This document shows positions 24,405 to 36,921 of a DNA stretch of 64,000 nt, piece by piece. The translations under genes were made by a program, and so were the position numbers. Position 1 is the first letter of the stretch; the number at the start of each line of letters is the position of its first letter. Source of the DNA: Magnolia sinica (lineage: Eukaryota > Streptophyta > Magnoliopsida > Magnoliales > Magnoliaceae); the NCBI RefSeq assembly GCF_029962835.1, contig NC_080574.1, positions 21,426,001-21,490,000 on the forward strand, read 5' to 3'. A model generated the notes under the pieces. That model saw nothing but the letters and a program-made list of their open reading frames with translations. It was not told the origin of the DNA and did not search any database.

Positions 24405-27400
24405 TGTAACGTCTTGAAAAAATCCATACAAGGACCCGAGTACTACCTCAGGCGAAAATCACCCAGGACCAGAACCTTTAGCAATTAAGTTAAGATTAGT
24501 AAGTGCTAAACTAGAGTACTTGTAAAATTAGCACTAATCACTTTAAATATGATCTGTAAGACCCAAAACGTGTAGAGTCATTGACGCTACATTACCCTGA
24601 AATCTAGAATCCATCCCTAAACCCGGTTGCTCTCGGGAGTACACAGAAACTCCATATCGGACCTGAACCGCATGTCGAAAGTCCGATAACCGCAAAACTA
24701 TACTGTTATGACCGCATTACTGGACCTGACAACTCCCTCAGAAATCAAGTCTTAATTGTGTTTAGAAATGCACAACTTGAGCTCGGAGCAAAGTGTGTGA
24801 GAAACATGAATATCTTTATAAATAAAATTCGAATTTAAGTAAACTGAGTCGTGTCGCTTGCGGGCCAAATATAAGGATTCAGACCGTCAGAATCTGACCT
24901 AAATACACCTTCAGATCAAGAAAAATTTCCCATACATGGTAATGTACTTGTGACCCTGATCGAGTGACGTGACCGTTGGACTGAAACTGGTCCGCCACGG
25001 TCGATTTGTAAACCTGATCGGAGCGAAAACTCAGCCTGACTTAGATCCAATGTCAGGAAGCTTAAGTTCGTCCGCACGCAGAAAAGGGGGCTCCAGAAGT
25101 GATTCGTTGGATCGAAACAACCGATCTTTGGACATAACCTAAGTATACCATGGCCCTAGGGCCATTCCCATCAGTTATGGGCCTATATAAGGGCCTTAAA
25201 CCCTCTTTCTTATATTCCATACGAATTTTAAACCCTAAGAAAGAGAGGAGAGGAAAATGAAAGGAAAGAGAGAAAGAGAGAGAGAGAGTTGGAGATTCAT
25301 CCTGGGATTTGATCCCGTTGCTCCACGCACTTAGCCACCCTATTTGTATCACAAATTCGGCGTTTCCGACAAAGTACTTGGGTAAGAAAACCTAACCCTA
25401 ATCTATTTTAGGATTTCAGATAGTGTAAGTTATGAAATATCTAACCTAATTCATGATATAGGTTGTCAATCCGTCATTGACAAAGACTAAGTGTCTAAAA
25501 CGAATCCGTTACGTATTTATCGGGGTAAGGTGCAGACTATAAACGTATAGGTTATGGTTTTCAAGGCTTTCAATGTCGGTTAATGATTTATTACTAACGT
25601 GGGTGCTATTTCACATGCCAAATACGATGTTTGTTTCACGTTTCAGATATATATGAAGTATATTGAGTTTCGTGTATTTCATGTATTTGTAGAAAGGGTC
25701 GTATACGTATGGAATTTAAAAATGTGTTTACCATGATTAATTGCTGTGTGTTTATACTAGTTGTATGTGTAACAACTCCTTGGCAAAAGGATTTGCCCCA
25801 ATACATGTTATGGCCAACATATGTCATGTATGGTAAAAAGTGTAGTCAAAGTGTTTGTAAAAATGTCCGAATGAACTAGTAGTTAGTAAATTATACCTTA
25901 TATGATTGTTGAGATATGATTCTCAACTACTTTAATTATGTGTATGATTTCCTCCATGTATTTATACTATAGTGTCTGTTTAGGTATGGAATGTATATGT
26001 GTGAATTCATGTTTAAGTTGTATTTCTTAATATACTCAAATGATTGTATGAATTGAATTATTGATTCATTACTGCCTTAATCTTCTTGTATGATTATCTG
26101 CTGAAGTTGAATACGCTTGGGACTATGATATAGTCCAGGCAATCGGTAATAGGCCCTGATTTGGTGGCTGAGGTTGTTTTTGCCGCACAGAACGTGTTCG
26201 ATGAGTCTGAGCCGTACTTCAGTTGTCGACAGTGGTTAGGCCACACGCAATGCTAGTGCACTTCATGTCGATCAATTCGATGTGCGCTCATACCAGTCGA
26301 GCTTGTTAAGTAACCCGATTGACCCGATTTATGTTCACCATGTATGGACGCTACTACTTGAACCTAAGGTACCAACTTACCACTGAAAATTCCATTAACC
26401 TTGATACCTCGATCCGCTAAGTCTCATGAGCCGGACATGGTGGTATGGGATACCGAGGTCGAGTTATCAGCCTACGCTGGGGTGACGAGCCTCCCCGTAG
26501 TGTCCAGTGAGCAACACAGTCTCGTGAGCTGAATACGGTGGTATGGGACACTGTATTCGAGCTGTCGGCCTACACTGATAAGGTGACGAGCCCTTTGTAG
26601 TAACATCGAGCATACTCTAAGACCGTGTAGAGGCGACGAGCCTTTACGTAACAACAAGAGTACATACTAGGCCTGCACTGATCAGGTGACGAGCCCTTTG
26701 CAGTGACCTAAAACTGTAACATCGTATGAGATTTACTAGGACTAACGACCCTAGAATGGATCATCGTTGGGAATTGATATGAGAGAGGTACCTTAGCTTG
26801 CCAATTTTGATGTACGAAGAAGGTCTAATAAGAACTTGGTAATTACGTTCATGCACCGCATTACGTGTGCGTTTGGCGTAGCAGGTCAAGCACTGAGGAA
26901 GGGTTGCATGCCGCGATCGTGAGATGAAGTCACTGAGGGAGAGTAGGCGAGGGCATGCATCATTATTTCATATCATTCTTGCATTAATCAGAGTATTTAG
27001 GGATGTTTGATTGTGCTGCTTTATCATTACTGCTTGACTGAATTGATAACATGTTAACCTTTGCTTTATAGCTCCACTGAGTTGATCACTCACTCCCACG
27101 TTACGGGACGGTGTTTTAAACACCAACTAGACCCTGTTGTAGTTTCAGGTGATGGCGCAGCCTGCGAGGCGGAGCTAGACTTTGAGGATGATGAGGAGGC
27201 ATTCTCATACATGCAGTATTCAGGCGGGTTTACGTAGACCGTTCTGAATCGACGGGGCTTCAGGGCTGATACTTTGTAGTGGACCACCACATTTTGACAT
27301 TTTGTATTTTGAAATAATACTTGTAACTATTCAACCTGGTAACATGATCATACTTGGAAGACTCACAATCACTTACATATTTTATATACTTATCACAGTC

Positions 27401-27578
27401 TTCCGCTTACGTAATATAACTATCTTCAGAGTATGATATGCTATTTTGGTATAATCCCATTCATATTAAATACACTAATACAGACAACATTTAATCATCA
27501 TTATCCATGTTGCATAAGTGATGCGTTGGAACTTGGGAGTTGGGCCGATGCTCGACCCCCGATTTTCAGGGCGTTACA
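24405..27578 (+). repeat. 3' LTR of the gypsy element (3174 bp)
   Basis: Same ends and same length as the 5' LTR, with a TATA box near 25182. It is followed directly by the target duplication cagtg. Differences from the 5' LTR are concentrated in its first part. Confidence 0.93.
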
Positions 27579-27583
27579 CAGTG

Positions 27584-29134
27584 TCTCACAACAGTCAACA
27601 TGCAACAACTATTACAGCACATGCAAAATGGTCAGAAACTGCCAATAACTGCTAGTTTCTCCCAACAGCCAGAAACAGTCAATTAGATTAATTTCCCTGG
27701 ACCATAGCTCCCTGCCACCATTGCCTATATAAGCTGGGCCTGAATGGATTTCCAAACACCGCAACACACTCCAGCAGACCTATTCAAACCACATCTTCTC
27801 CTAGAGAACTAGAAGTTTCAGCAAGACAGTAAGGCTCATCTGAACCATTGCCTGAAGAAGAGACCAGCGGTGTGGTCTAGAATAGTTCATCTGAACCATT
27901 AGCTAAATAATTGACCAGTGTAGTGGTCTAATTCATGTTTCTTCTTCTCATTTTCTATCTGGGATTTTTCTTTTTATTTTTGCCAGAAATTATGTAACAG
28001 AGTTCCATTAGTGGGTTTTCATGTTTGCTGAATGCAGATCCACACCAGGCTCGTCGTATCCTAAGAGCAGTTTGCCTGTAACTTTTCAACATACTCAAAT
28101 TACTTGAGGAGGGACAAATAACACTCTAAGGACAACATTCTATACGTGCTTCAGCCTCTCATGATTTCAGATTATTTTGGTTTCCCGCTTTCATATTTTA
28201 CAAAAAATATCATTTCTGTATAATTTCTCAACAACAATAATAATAATGATAATAATACACCAACTTAAACAGACGACAGTCCATTGTAGCCAACCACTTT
28301 TTTTTTAAGTAGAAAGCTTATGTTAATAATTAATAATTATGATGTCTAATTATTTTAATAATTAATTATCATGGGTTGAAAAGTACTAAGTCTTTTAGTA
28401 CAATTATTAATATTCTATCTTAGAGATCCAAAACCAAATGCTTGTGGATGCACTGCACACGGTTTTTCCTTTTTTTATTTAAAATATTAAGATGTGGGCC
28501 CATGAAAATAATTAACATCACCAAAGTAAACGGCTGACTTCTCTCATTCATCCTGATAAAGAAATTTTGTTGGTCCATCGCAATAGATTGCGTATGTTCC
28601 GTGGCCCATTTCAGGAATCCAGAACATTGGTTTATCGGGTCTCAGTTCTGGATTGTCCATGCCTGAAAATTTTCTCAGATAAGAAGATCCTGCCCATTAA
28701 TTTTGGGACCTTTTCTTTCAGTTGAATGTGGAGAATGCTGTGATTGCTCTTAACCGCCTGTTCATATGCGACTGATCAAAAGGTTACTGTTATCTTGTCA
28801 AGGGGACTTGTGGGGCATGGTCCATCTACGGTGAGAGAAACCAGACCAGTGATCTCGTGGATCATATAATTCCCCGTTTGGGAAACCTCACCGATCAGGT
28901 GAAGATCTGTTAATTACATGGCTAGAATCATTCAACAAGCAAGAATTTTCTCTTGTAGGCCATCTAAAGTATGGATGATAAGATGGACGGTTTGGATGCA
29001 AGGGAATATGCTAAGGTGAGTTGCAATTAACTTGGTCAAAGTAAAACTACAATATTACACCAACCTTGTGAGGGGTAGACGTTACAAAACAGTTTCATTA
29101 TGCTGCCCGAGAGGTACAATGATAGACCGTACCG
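27584..29134. other. Repeat-derived sequence, no gene
   Basis: Continuation of whatever the gypsy element inserted into. It shows a TATA-like word (tgcctatataagctg, about 27722-27736). The downstream text 'tctgaaccattgcctgaaga' and 'agaccagcggtgtggtctag' resembles an LTR leader. From 28290 there are AT-rich palindromic words (ttaataattaataatt). No open frame looks coding. Confidence 0.4.
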
Positions 29135-29600
29135 GCTTCGGTGGATACCCGAATACATGGAGGTGGGTGGGATCCCTTACCATAGGCCCACCTTGATGTA
29201 TGTCCCTCATATCTAAGCTGTTTATAAGTTTGGAAAACTGATTTTAGGGAATGATATAAAAAATGTAGTATATCCGAATCTTATGTGGACCAAGATACAG
29301 TAAACAGTGGTAATTGACGGCTAAAAGCTTCCTGTGGGTCACAACAGTTTCGGAACAAGATGACAATTGTATGATCTATTCAGCCAGGTCTTTGTGATCC
29401 TATCGATATCTTGGACGGAAAGTAACCCATGAAGCTTTTAATAGTAGGGATTCAATCACTGTTGCTTCTTGTGGTATGGTCCACTTAAGATTTGGATTTG
29501 CTTCATTTATGGAATCACTCCCTGCAATGAGCTTTAAAAATGGATGAACAATGTGGATGTAAGGCATATACATTATAGTGGACTGCACAATTAGAAATCC
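29135..29600. repeat. Foldback MITE copy
   Basis: Left core 'aggcccaccttgatgtatgt' (29186-29205) and right words 'gatgaacaatgtggatgtaa' with 'atacattatagtggactgca' (about 29545-29588) are the inverted terminal parts of the family. Confidence 0.6.
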
Positions 29601-30079
29601 ACTCGAACTGCGTCATGAAGAATTTGCAAATGAATATAAATTTGAAAATTAATTAAAATAATCTTCAATTATGATATAATAAAGGTGTTGACGCTAGATT
29701 TAAAATGCATATATGTTTTAAGTGTCTCGGTCACTTTTTGGTTTTTTAGGATGAAAATACTCCTCCATGAATCATCTTATCATTCTTCGGTAGCTTTTCA
29801 CGGAAGTTAAGAGGATCTTTTGAGAATTGAGTGTGAGCCTTACTAAATCAACGATTGAGGCTACCTCTCGGCTAATTTAATTCGTTCACTTTAATCGGAC
29901 ATACATAAACCCGTAGTATTGTTATTTAATTTTTTAAAAATGGTGTTGTTTGTGGCCCACAAATACATTAATATTGTGCGTCCAGTGTGCCCCACACAAG
30001 ATATGGGATGGCTTCAATGGGTGGGTCCCTTATATGGGAAGGCCATTTAGCATGTTCTTTTACTTTCTTTTTCTTTTTT
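29601..30079. other. Intergenic, no gene seen
   Basis: AT-rich sequence without recognisable genes. A single GTGGGTCC-type word occurs near 30021. Confidence 0.5.
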
Positions 30080-31415
30080 TCTTTTTTTCACGTAAGGGGA
30101 CCATTTTAGCCATTAGGACCATTGCAACTTCCATAGCACCCACTTTAGCAAGTTGTTCTTATCATTCTTTCTATTATAATGGCTTCTGAGTATTTTCTAA
30201 GATTTCTAGTTATATTCTTTGACGTAGAAGTTATGATTGCTAAAGATAGGTTTATGTTAAGATAATAGTAACTTTATTTTGTGTATTATTTTTTATGGGT
30301 ATTAGTGGTGGAAGTTTGTCAAAAGGAGGAGGGTGTGGTGGTTCTCTTTATAAATGTTTTTTAATTTAAATTTTTTTTTTGAATGGCAAAAATTTATAAA
30401 AGAGGTGAATTTTGTAATAAAAGAATGTTGTAATAAATAAATTTTGAAATGAAAATATATTATAATTGATGAATGTTATAATAGATGAATAATATTGTAG
30501 TGAAAGAATGTTGAAATGGATAAACGGTCATAACTGTCATAATGACTGTTTTTGTTAAGATCAACGGTTCACAGTCCTTAATAAAATTTGAGCTCACTTT
30601 TGGCAATAAAATAATGTCCAAATGAGATGATTTCATAGTCATTTAAAAGTTCATTAAATTATCTTTTCAACAAGTACAAGATTACCAAAATCAGACATTT
30701 AACGAGGGAGTTATGACAGTTTTTATCGAATCAGTAATCCGTAATGTGTATTGGTGATCCATAGTGAATATCGACGATCTACAGTTAATATTGGCAATTC
30801 ATAGTAAATATCGGTAATCCACAGTTAATATCAGCAATCTTTAATAAATATCGGTAATCCACAGTGAAAATCAACGATCCACGGTTAATATTGACGATCC
30901 TCATTGAATATTGACAATCCACAGTCAATATCGGCGATCCACCATACAACATTCTTCCATATCAAATTCTTTCACTGCAACATTCATCCATTTTAACATT
31001 CGTTACATTCATCTATTACAACATTTTTTTCATTTTAAAATTCATCCATTATAGTATTCTTCTATTACATAATTTACCCATTTCACAAACTCCCACCATT
31101 CATTAAAAAAAAAAATTTATAAAGAGAACCACCACACCCTCCTCCCTTTCAGAAACTCTCCCCATTGATACTTATATAAAAAAAATAACATACTAAAGCC
31201 ACTATTATCCTAACTTAAACCTACATTTGGTGATCATAGTTTTTATGCCGGAGAGCGTGGCTGGAAATCTTCAAAAAAAAAAAAAAAAAAAACTCAGAAG
31301 CTCGTTAGAATGAAGGGAATGACGCCAGATGCACGTCATAAGCTCATCGGATGGGCATCATGGAGGTGGCAATGGTCTTAACGGCTATAATGGTCCCCTT
31401 CCGTAAAAAAAAAAT
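30080..31415. mobile_element. Long foldback (Mutator-like) element
   Basis: Two arms of about 440 bp are inverted copies. The left arm starts at about 30090 with acgtaaggggaccatt then tagccattaggaccattgc. The right arm, read inward from about 31405, gives acggaaggggaccatt then tagccgttaagaccattgc. The pairing continues through 'ggagggtgtggtggttctct' (30328-30347) and its reverse copy (about 31119-31138) to the 'gaatgttgaaatggat' words. The loop (about 30525-30955) contains a 20-bp minisatellite. There is no transposase and no clear target duplication, because the edges are poly-T/poly-A. Assignment to Mutator rests on the long inverted arms and is an inference. Confidence 0.75.
30736..30943. 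repeat. 20-bp minisatellite, about ten units
   Basis: Units of exactly 20 bp such as gatccatagtgaatatcgac and aatccacagttaatatcagc start at 30736, 30756, 30776 and so on to 30916, with a partial last unit. Consensus: RATCCACAGTNAATATCGRY. No indel is seen between units. Confidence 0.93.
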
Positions 31416-31443
31416 GAAGAAGAAAGAGAAAGAAACAACTAAA

Positions 31444-31582
31444 TTACTCTTACCTGGGTGGTAGACTCCCAGGAGTTTCAACACCGGGTCAAGGGTTCGA
31501 GTACCCACTAGTGGTGAAATCCCACAGCGTGCGTGTGTGGGGGGTGTGTGTGTGTGCGTGTGTAAAAAAGAAAAAGAAAAAA
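31444..31582 (+). mobile_element. tRNA-derived SINE
   Basis: An A-box-like word (tggtagactcccagg, 31459-31473) and a B box (gggttcgagtaccc, 31493-31506) stand at tRNA-like spacing. They are followed by a GT-rich stretch and an A-rich tail (about 31563-31582). Same family as the copies at 37801-37931 and 48006-48115. The target duplication is not clear because the flanks are A-rich. Confidence 0.75.
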
Positions 31583-32930
31583 GCGTTCCTGTGCAAGGGA
31601 CTCATCTATTAAACCATAGTATATCATTGTGGGCCCACTAGATTATCTTGTAGTAGATACAAGTCATACATATGAAATATGTTTTAATTTTATGTCATCT
31701 GCACAAGTTTAAGGATGAAACTCATCATAACAGAGGAAACAGTTCGGAATTAACTCACAACGTTAATACAGTTGTGGGCTATATACAACTCTTTTTTTAA
31801 TAGCCCTATTTTAGGTATATAGTTATTTAATTAAAATGAATGGATTAAATCAATCGAGAGATAACTCCAATTATTGATTTACTAGGGCCCACACCCTATT
31901 CTCAAAAGTCCATCTTAACTTTCGCAAAAAGATCCGTTATACGAGGAAGCGGCGAGTAAAAGAGCATTTTTATTCGAAAAAAGCTAAAATGTGCCAGAAA
32001 ACTAAAAAAATTTAAAAAATGTGGTGTGAGCGCTTTTATTACCTTATAATTGATGGTTATTTTAATTAATAACCTGTAGAAATCACTCTAAGGGTTTGAT
32101 AGAATACAGGCTTGTGTATTGCAATACAGTACACTGAGGCTTTAGCCTTCGAATCTGGTTATCTTCTAATGATCCAAACCGTTTATGTACGGTGGAAATC
32201 CACACAAAGAAAGAGCTTTCAGTCGAAAAATTCAGCACTTCAATGGTTTAGCTCTTTTGCTTTGAATATGAACGGCCACTTTATCCTTTGTATAATCAAA
32301 GAGTCTAATCATTCGAAAGAGTTTTTCAATCATCTCCTATCCATGGTGAGCCGTATCAAATAAACGGTCTGGATCACCAAAAGAAACCCAGATCCAACGG
32401 CTAGAGTGCCAATGTATCTTGTTGCGATTGGTCGGCACGTATTCGAGCAAACCTCATCACGTAAACGCGTAACACGGATAATACTCAAAATCACCGTCCC
32501 CGGTCCCTTACCCGGAAATCCTGACATGGGGGAATGTATTGGCCACGTTGCCATGACAGCCTAACACTATAGTTACAGTGTTAGTTCACCACCACTTATT
32601 CAGTTACGGTCCCTCATCCACCGCGCGCTTGGCGCTCGTTCACGTCGCTTCAGACTGTCCAATTTGTAAGGCCCGTTGTCTATAAAGCACAGGACAGAAA
32701 TCACACTCATTGAACAGTGATGATCGCAACCATCCAAATAAGATTGTTTTATTGGTATGAATTTCTGATGAGACCTGCAATTTGGACGGTTTGGATTTTT
32801 CTAATGTTACCGTCTGTGATGGTGGATGAGACACCACATATTAAGAAAGATGGATATGAACTAATTAAACCTAAGAAAGAGTGTGATGAACTGTTTCTGT
32901 AGCTTCGCGCAAACCAAAACGCTAATAAAT
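31583..32930. other. Intergenic, no gene seen
   Basis: Contains 'gatccaaaccgtttatgtac' near 32170 and a reverse-type copy near 32360-32385 ('aacggtctggatcacc'), hinting at a small repeat. No open frame with coding character. Confidence 0.45.
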
Positions 32931-32944
32931 TCTGGACGCGGATT

Positions 32945-33400
32945 GCCTGCCAAAGCTAGGTGGGGCCACCATGATGTTTGTGAGAAATCTACCCTGTCCA
33001 TCCGTTTTTTTCCGATCATGTCAGGATATAGGTCAAAAAAATTGAAGAAGATCCAAAACTCAAGTAGACCACATGACAGGAAACAGTGAGGATTGAACAT
33101 CCACCGTTGAAACATTTGTGGACCACACAAGTTCTGAATCAGGCTAATATTTTTGTCTTTCAAGTTCATCTTAGCAGGAATGAACTTATGAACGGTATGG
33201 ATGGCATATAAACATCACAGTAGACCGGGAGGTTTCAATGCCATTTCCCTTCCTACTTTTTCCCATTGTTCGGCGCACTTGAATTTTGTATCTGCCTCAT
33301 TTTTAGGCCCTAGCTTAACACGATATTAAAAAATGATGAACCGAGATGGATTTCTCAAAAACATCACGGTGGGCCCCACTAATATTTCTATCATAACTCA
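32945..33400. repeat. Foldback MITE fragments
   Basis: Cores at 32960-32980 (ggtggggccaccatgatgttt) and 33365-33380 (cacggtgggccccact), with the middle words 'ccaaaactcaagtagaccac' and 'tggcatataaacatcacagt' between them. Confidence 0.6.
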
Positions 33401-34130
33401 ACCTCACAACCACACGTTTTTTATTTCGTCATCACACCTTCCAATGGGCGGCGACCCTTTGTTTTCTTATTTTATTTCACCATTTTTCAAATGGGCTAAA
33501 CACCCTCCCAAGGGGTCGCCCTCCCCACTTGTTATTTCTTTTACATCCAGGGTTGACTACAAGTGGCAGCATGTGTATGGTAATCCGGGCCATTCATCCA
33601 CTAGGTGGTCCATGGCCCAAAAACCACACCAATGCCAAGGACCCGAATCATCCCAGTGGCTTGCAAGTGATTGGGTAAACAGGCCAGATGTCAATGATGG
33701 GATGGGTACACAATTGTTTGATCAGTTCATGGTTGTGGTTCATCCATGGTGGGATCCACATGATGAACGGTCCAGATCGATGTAAAAAAGGCCACGTGTA
33801 TGGTAGAGATATATAACCTAAAAAAGGAGTTGACTGACAGTGGAGAGTATTATATCAGGAAGAATGAAAGCTGCTTATCTCCAGACCAATTACTTAGACC
33901 TGAAATAACGCCTACGATTCAGTGATTGTTTTCTTTAGCAATATGAAAGCATGTTCATGTGGAAAGTCAAGGGATTAAACCACAAGTTATATCCAGCAGT
34001 CAATTCAAGTGGGCCACCAGGCAGATGTTTCCTAACTAACATGGTGGGCCACCAGGCAGATGGTTTCTAACTAACATGTACATATCAGCTGAAATTTTAA
34101 ATAAGATAGCTATAACTAGTCAGGGGAATG
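33401..34130. other. Intergenic with a short tandem duplication
   Basis: An open frame of 150 codons (33333-33785) has no protein-like composition and overlaps a MITE core, so it is not called. A 35-bp unit starting gtgggccaccaggcaga is repeated in tandem at about 34011-34079 with few changes. Confidence 0.5.
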
Positions 34131-34420
34131 GTCACATACTTTTGAACTTGTGGGTCTCACTGTGATGTATGAGTGCCATCCAACCCGTCCATTAAGCCTA
34201 GATCCCACAATCTAGCCTGATTCATATCTCATATGGCCCACAAAAAATGCAATGAGGGTGGCAATGGGGAGGGTGACACCCACCGTAGACACTACTAGAT
34301 GAAATGTGGAGTCCACCATGTCGTTTATATTCCATCCAACCCATTCATCGAGTGTGTCACAATAGGATGAAGGGACACAAGAATACTCAGGCAATTAAAA
34401 AACTCAGATGGGCCACACCA
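34131..34420. repeat. Foldback MITE copy, partial
   Basis: Words 'ctcactgtgatgtatgagtg' and 'ccatccaacccgtccattaa', and a reverse set with 'ttccatccaacccattcatc' near 34330. Confidence 0.5.
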
Positions 34421-35219
34421 CTTGACTATTTAAATTTTAGGCATGATTGTACATAATCTCTCAGTGGTATTTTTCACCTTAGTTTTGGATCACGATGATT
34501 CTTGGGATGTGCAATGAACATGAAGGGGCTTATCAGATGCACGGTTTGGATTCCACATACACATCATTGATTGGGACATACATGTCAAACAAATGGTGAT
34601 TACCATAAGTTTGAATTGTATGTGATCATTACCAACTAATCATTGTTTATGTGTTTCTTCTTGTGCATGTACATCCTCATGTAGACCATGGTGCATTATA
34701 CTCCGGCACAAATCAACTATACACGTGGCATACATCGTTACCGATCCAAATTGCATGCCCCATCATTTACCTTGCGCATTAAACTCACTGATTGGACAAC
34801 CCAACCATTTGATATTTCCTATTGAATCAGCAATCTTGATCATTTTCCTTTTAAAACAGTCGTTTGAAGGCAACCATTGATCATCTATATTCGTGCCCCA
34901 TCATTTAGACGGTCTGGATCAATGTACGGTGGATATGTCCATGAGTATGATCTACCATAACAATTAAATGATAAGATAGCTTTAAGTGTGGTTTATGAGG
35001 TTCATCATCTCCTTCTCCTGTGCATGATTTACAGAAAGAAAATAGAGTACCAAAAGATCAAATCACCTGAAAGGCTAAGCTTATGTTGTGGGCTTCCACA
35101 AAGCCATTGACCTTGCATTTAAAAAAAATATATATATGAAATGACACCGTCCAAACAGCCAACCCTAACAACTTTCTTTATTCTACAAAACAAGGGTTGA
35201 CATGCAAGATGGTTTGTGC
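34421..35219. other. Upstream region of the ACO gene
   Basis: No gene is seen. Foldback-MITE-like words recur (for example 'agacggtctggatcaatgta', about 34907-34926). From about 35100 the sequence is unique-looking and leads to the TATA box. Confidence 0.45.
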
Positions 35220-35227
35220 TATAAATA
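35220..35227 (+). promoter_or_regulatory. TATA box of the ACO gene
   Basis: The perfect word TATAAATA lies 91-98 bp before the start codon and is followed by a CA-rich, T-rich leader. The spacing is normal for a plant promoter with a short 5' UTR. Confidence 0.75.
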
Positions 35228-35317
35228 CCCCACACTCATACCATGGACAAACACCTCAACTAGTTTTTCTTCTCTCTACTAGTAGTAACAGTACCACCAC
35301 TAATACCATTTTCTCCA

Positions 35318-36921
35318 ATGGCGATTCCAGTTATCGACTTGTCGAAGATTGATGGTCCAGAGCGGGCCGAGACGATGGCCCGCATCGCAAATGGATGCGA
35401 GGAATGGGGATTCTTTCAGGTAATTTAGTGATCATTCTTTCATCCATGTCGTTGATATATATCGAAAGAAATGTAACGGCCACCTGCCCATCGTCTGATT
35501 CAGTGTCGATCATCAAGTGGGTCCCTCCCAGTCATGTACTGTGGCCCGAAAATTTGGCCGGCACAGTCATCTGGTGGACACTGGCCTGTATATTGGTCCA
35601 TGTAACTCACCAGGTGGGACCCATGTGACGGAAGGGGCCTCGCTGCCAGTGGCCGGGGTGAGTTGGATCTTGAGGGTAGTTAAGAGCATTCCTCTTAGAT
35701 TAATGCTCTCATGTGGAAGATTTTTTTCTTGTTCTTCTTCCTTTGTTTTACTAAGCACTCATCTGATAAGAAAATGAATTGTTTTGCCTTGTTGTTGCAG
35801 CTCGTAAACCATGGAATTCCAATGGAGCTTCTTGAAAGAGTGAAGAAAGTCTGTGCTGAGTGCTTCAAGTTGGAAAGAGAGGAACGATTCAAGGACTCAA
35901 ATGCTGTCCATTTGCTGAATGGCTTGTTGGAAGGAAAGAAGGACGAAGCGGGCCATCGATTGGAAAACATCGACTGGGAGGATGTGTTTACTCTTCAAGA
36001 CGATAACGAATGGCCATCCGAACCAGTGGAATTCAAGTAAGTAGTAGTACCCTATGGTATGCAGCATTCCAATATTTGCTTAGTATAAAAAAGTGTATTA
36101 ATATACTGCAATCACTAGTAGTGAATTTTTTATGCAAGCAACCATTACAAACCATACAATAATTGGATGGTTGTCCAACTTCTTTGGGTGTGGGACCCAC
36201 CAAATCACAATAGTGTTTGTATAGAGCTTTGAGTTTCTTTTCATATATGTAGACATGTGCATGAATGTATAGAACTTTGAGTTTCTTTTCATGGATATGT
36301 TTTGATTTAAAAGACTATTTCACTTCTAATAGGGTAACAATGAAGGAGTACCGAAGAGAATTGAAGAAACTTGCTGAGAAGATCATGGAAATCATGGATG
36401 AGAACTTGGGTTTGGAGAAGGGATACATAAAGAAAGCATTCAGCGGCGGTGATGGACTAGAACACCAGCCATTCTTCGGCACCAAAGTGAGCCACTACCC
36501 ACCATGCCCCCACCCAGATCGAGTGATCGGCCTCCGGGCCCACACCGATGCAGGTGGGGTCATCCTACTCTTCCAGGACGACAAAGTGGGCGGTCTCCAG
36601 ATCCTCAAGGACGGCCAATGGATCAACGTCCAGCCATTAGCCAACGCAATCGTGATCAACACCGGCGATCAGATAGAGGCCCTCAGCAATGGTCAGTACA
36701 AGAGCGTGTGGCACCGCGTGTTGGTGACCGATGACGGGAACCGGAGATCGATCGCGTCTTTCTACAACCCTTCACTCAATGCCACCATTGCACCTGCACC
36801 ACTGCTGGTGGGGGATGAACAAGCATACCCAAAGTATGTGTTTGGTGATTACATGTCAGTTTATGTTAAGGAAAAGTTCCTCCCTAAGGAGCCTAGGTTC
36901 CAAGCTGTGGGGTCCATGTGA
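35318..36921 (+). CDS. ACO: 1-aminocyclopropane-1-carboxylate oxidase (ACO5-like), three exons
   Basis: This Fe(II)- and ascorbate-dependent oxygenase makes ethylene from ACC, the last step of ethylene synthesis, in the cytosol. Exons are 35318-35419, 35801-36036 and 36333-36921, each with GT/AG borders. They join to 927 bp, 308 residues, matching the usual 305-320. The start [13 protein letters not shown] and [14 protein letters not shown] are the typical N-terminal domain. The iron ligands are His183 and Asp185 (RAHTDAGG) and His240 (VWHRV). Arg250 and Ser252 ([11 protein letters not shown]) form the RxS site. The words VDWEDVFTL-like (IDWEDVFTL), [17 protein letters not shown] and FGDYM follow Arabidopsis ACO5 more closely than ACO1, ACO2 or ACO4 (recalled, not searched). 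All key residues are present, so it looks functional. It stands alone among repeats. Confidence 0.95.

Larger units (their letters stand above)
14960..27578 (+). mobile_element. Ty3/gypsy chromovirus (Tekay/Del-like) fossil, full-length structure
   Basis: Full structure of 12.6 kb: LTR, internal region, LTR, flanked by the 5-bp target duplication cagtg (14955-14959 and 27579-27583). Parts in order: an N-terminal open region (about 18640-20230), a zinc-knuckle-like stretch near 20735, a protease (LVDTGST, about 21062), reverse transcriptase (about 21500-22100), RNase H (about 22240-22790), integrase (zinc-binding part about 23100, core about 23300-23850) and a chromodomain-like tail (about 24270-24350). 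A tRNA-iMet-like primer site follows the 5' LTR at about 18137, and a polypurine tract (taaggggggtatat) precedes the 3' LTR. The element is broken at well over ten places and cannot be active. By eye the LTRs differ by a few percent overall, suggesting an age of some million years; no rate was applied. Confidence 0.93.

Noticed and set aside
30720-30960. CRISPR-like array impression from regularly spaced repeats
   Set aside because: Units are contiguous 20-bp tandem copies without spacers, in a plant nuclear sequence. It is a minisatellite.
33333-33785. 150-codon open frame
   Set aside because: It overlaps a MITE core, the composition is not protein-like, and I see no family similarity. It is probably chance.
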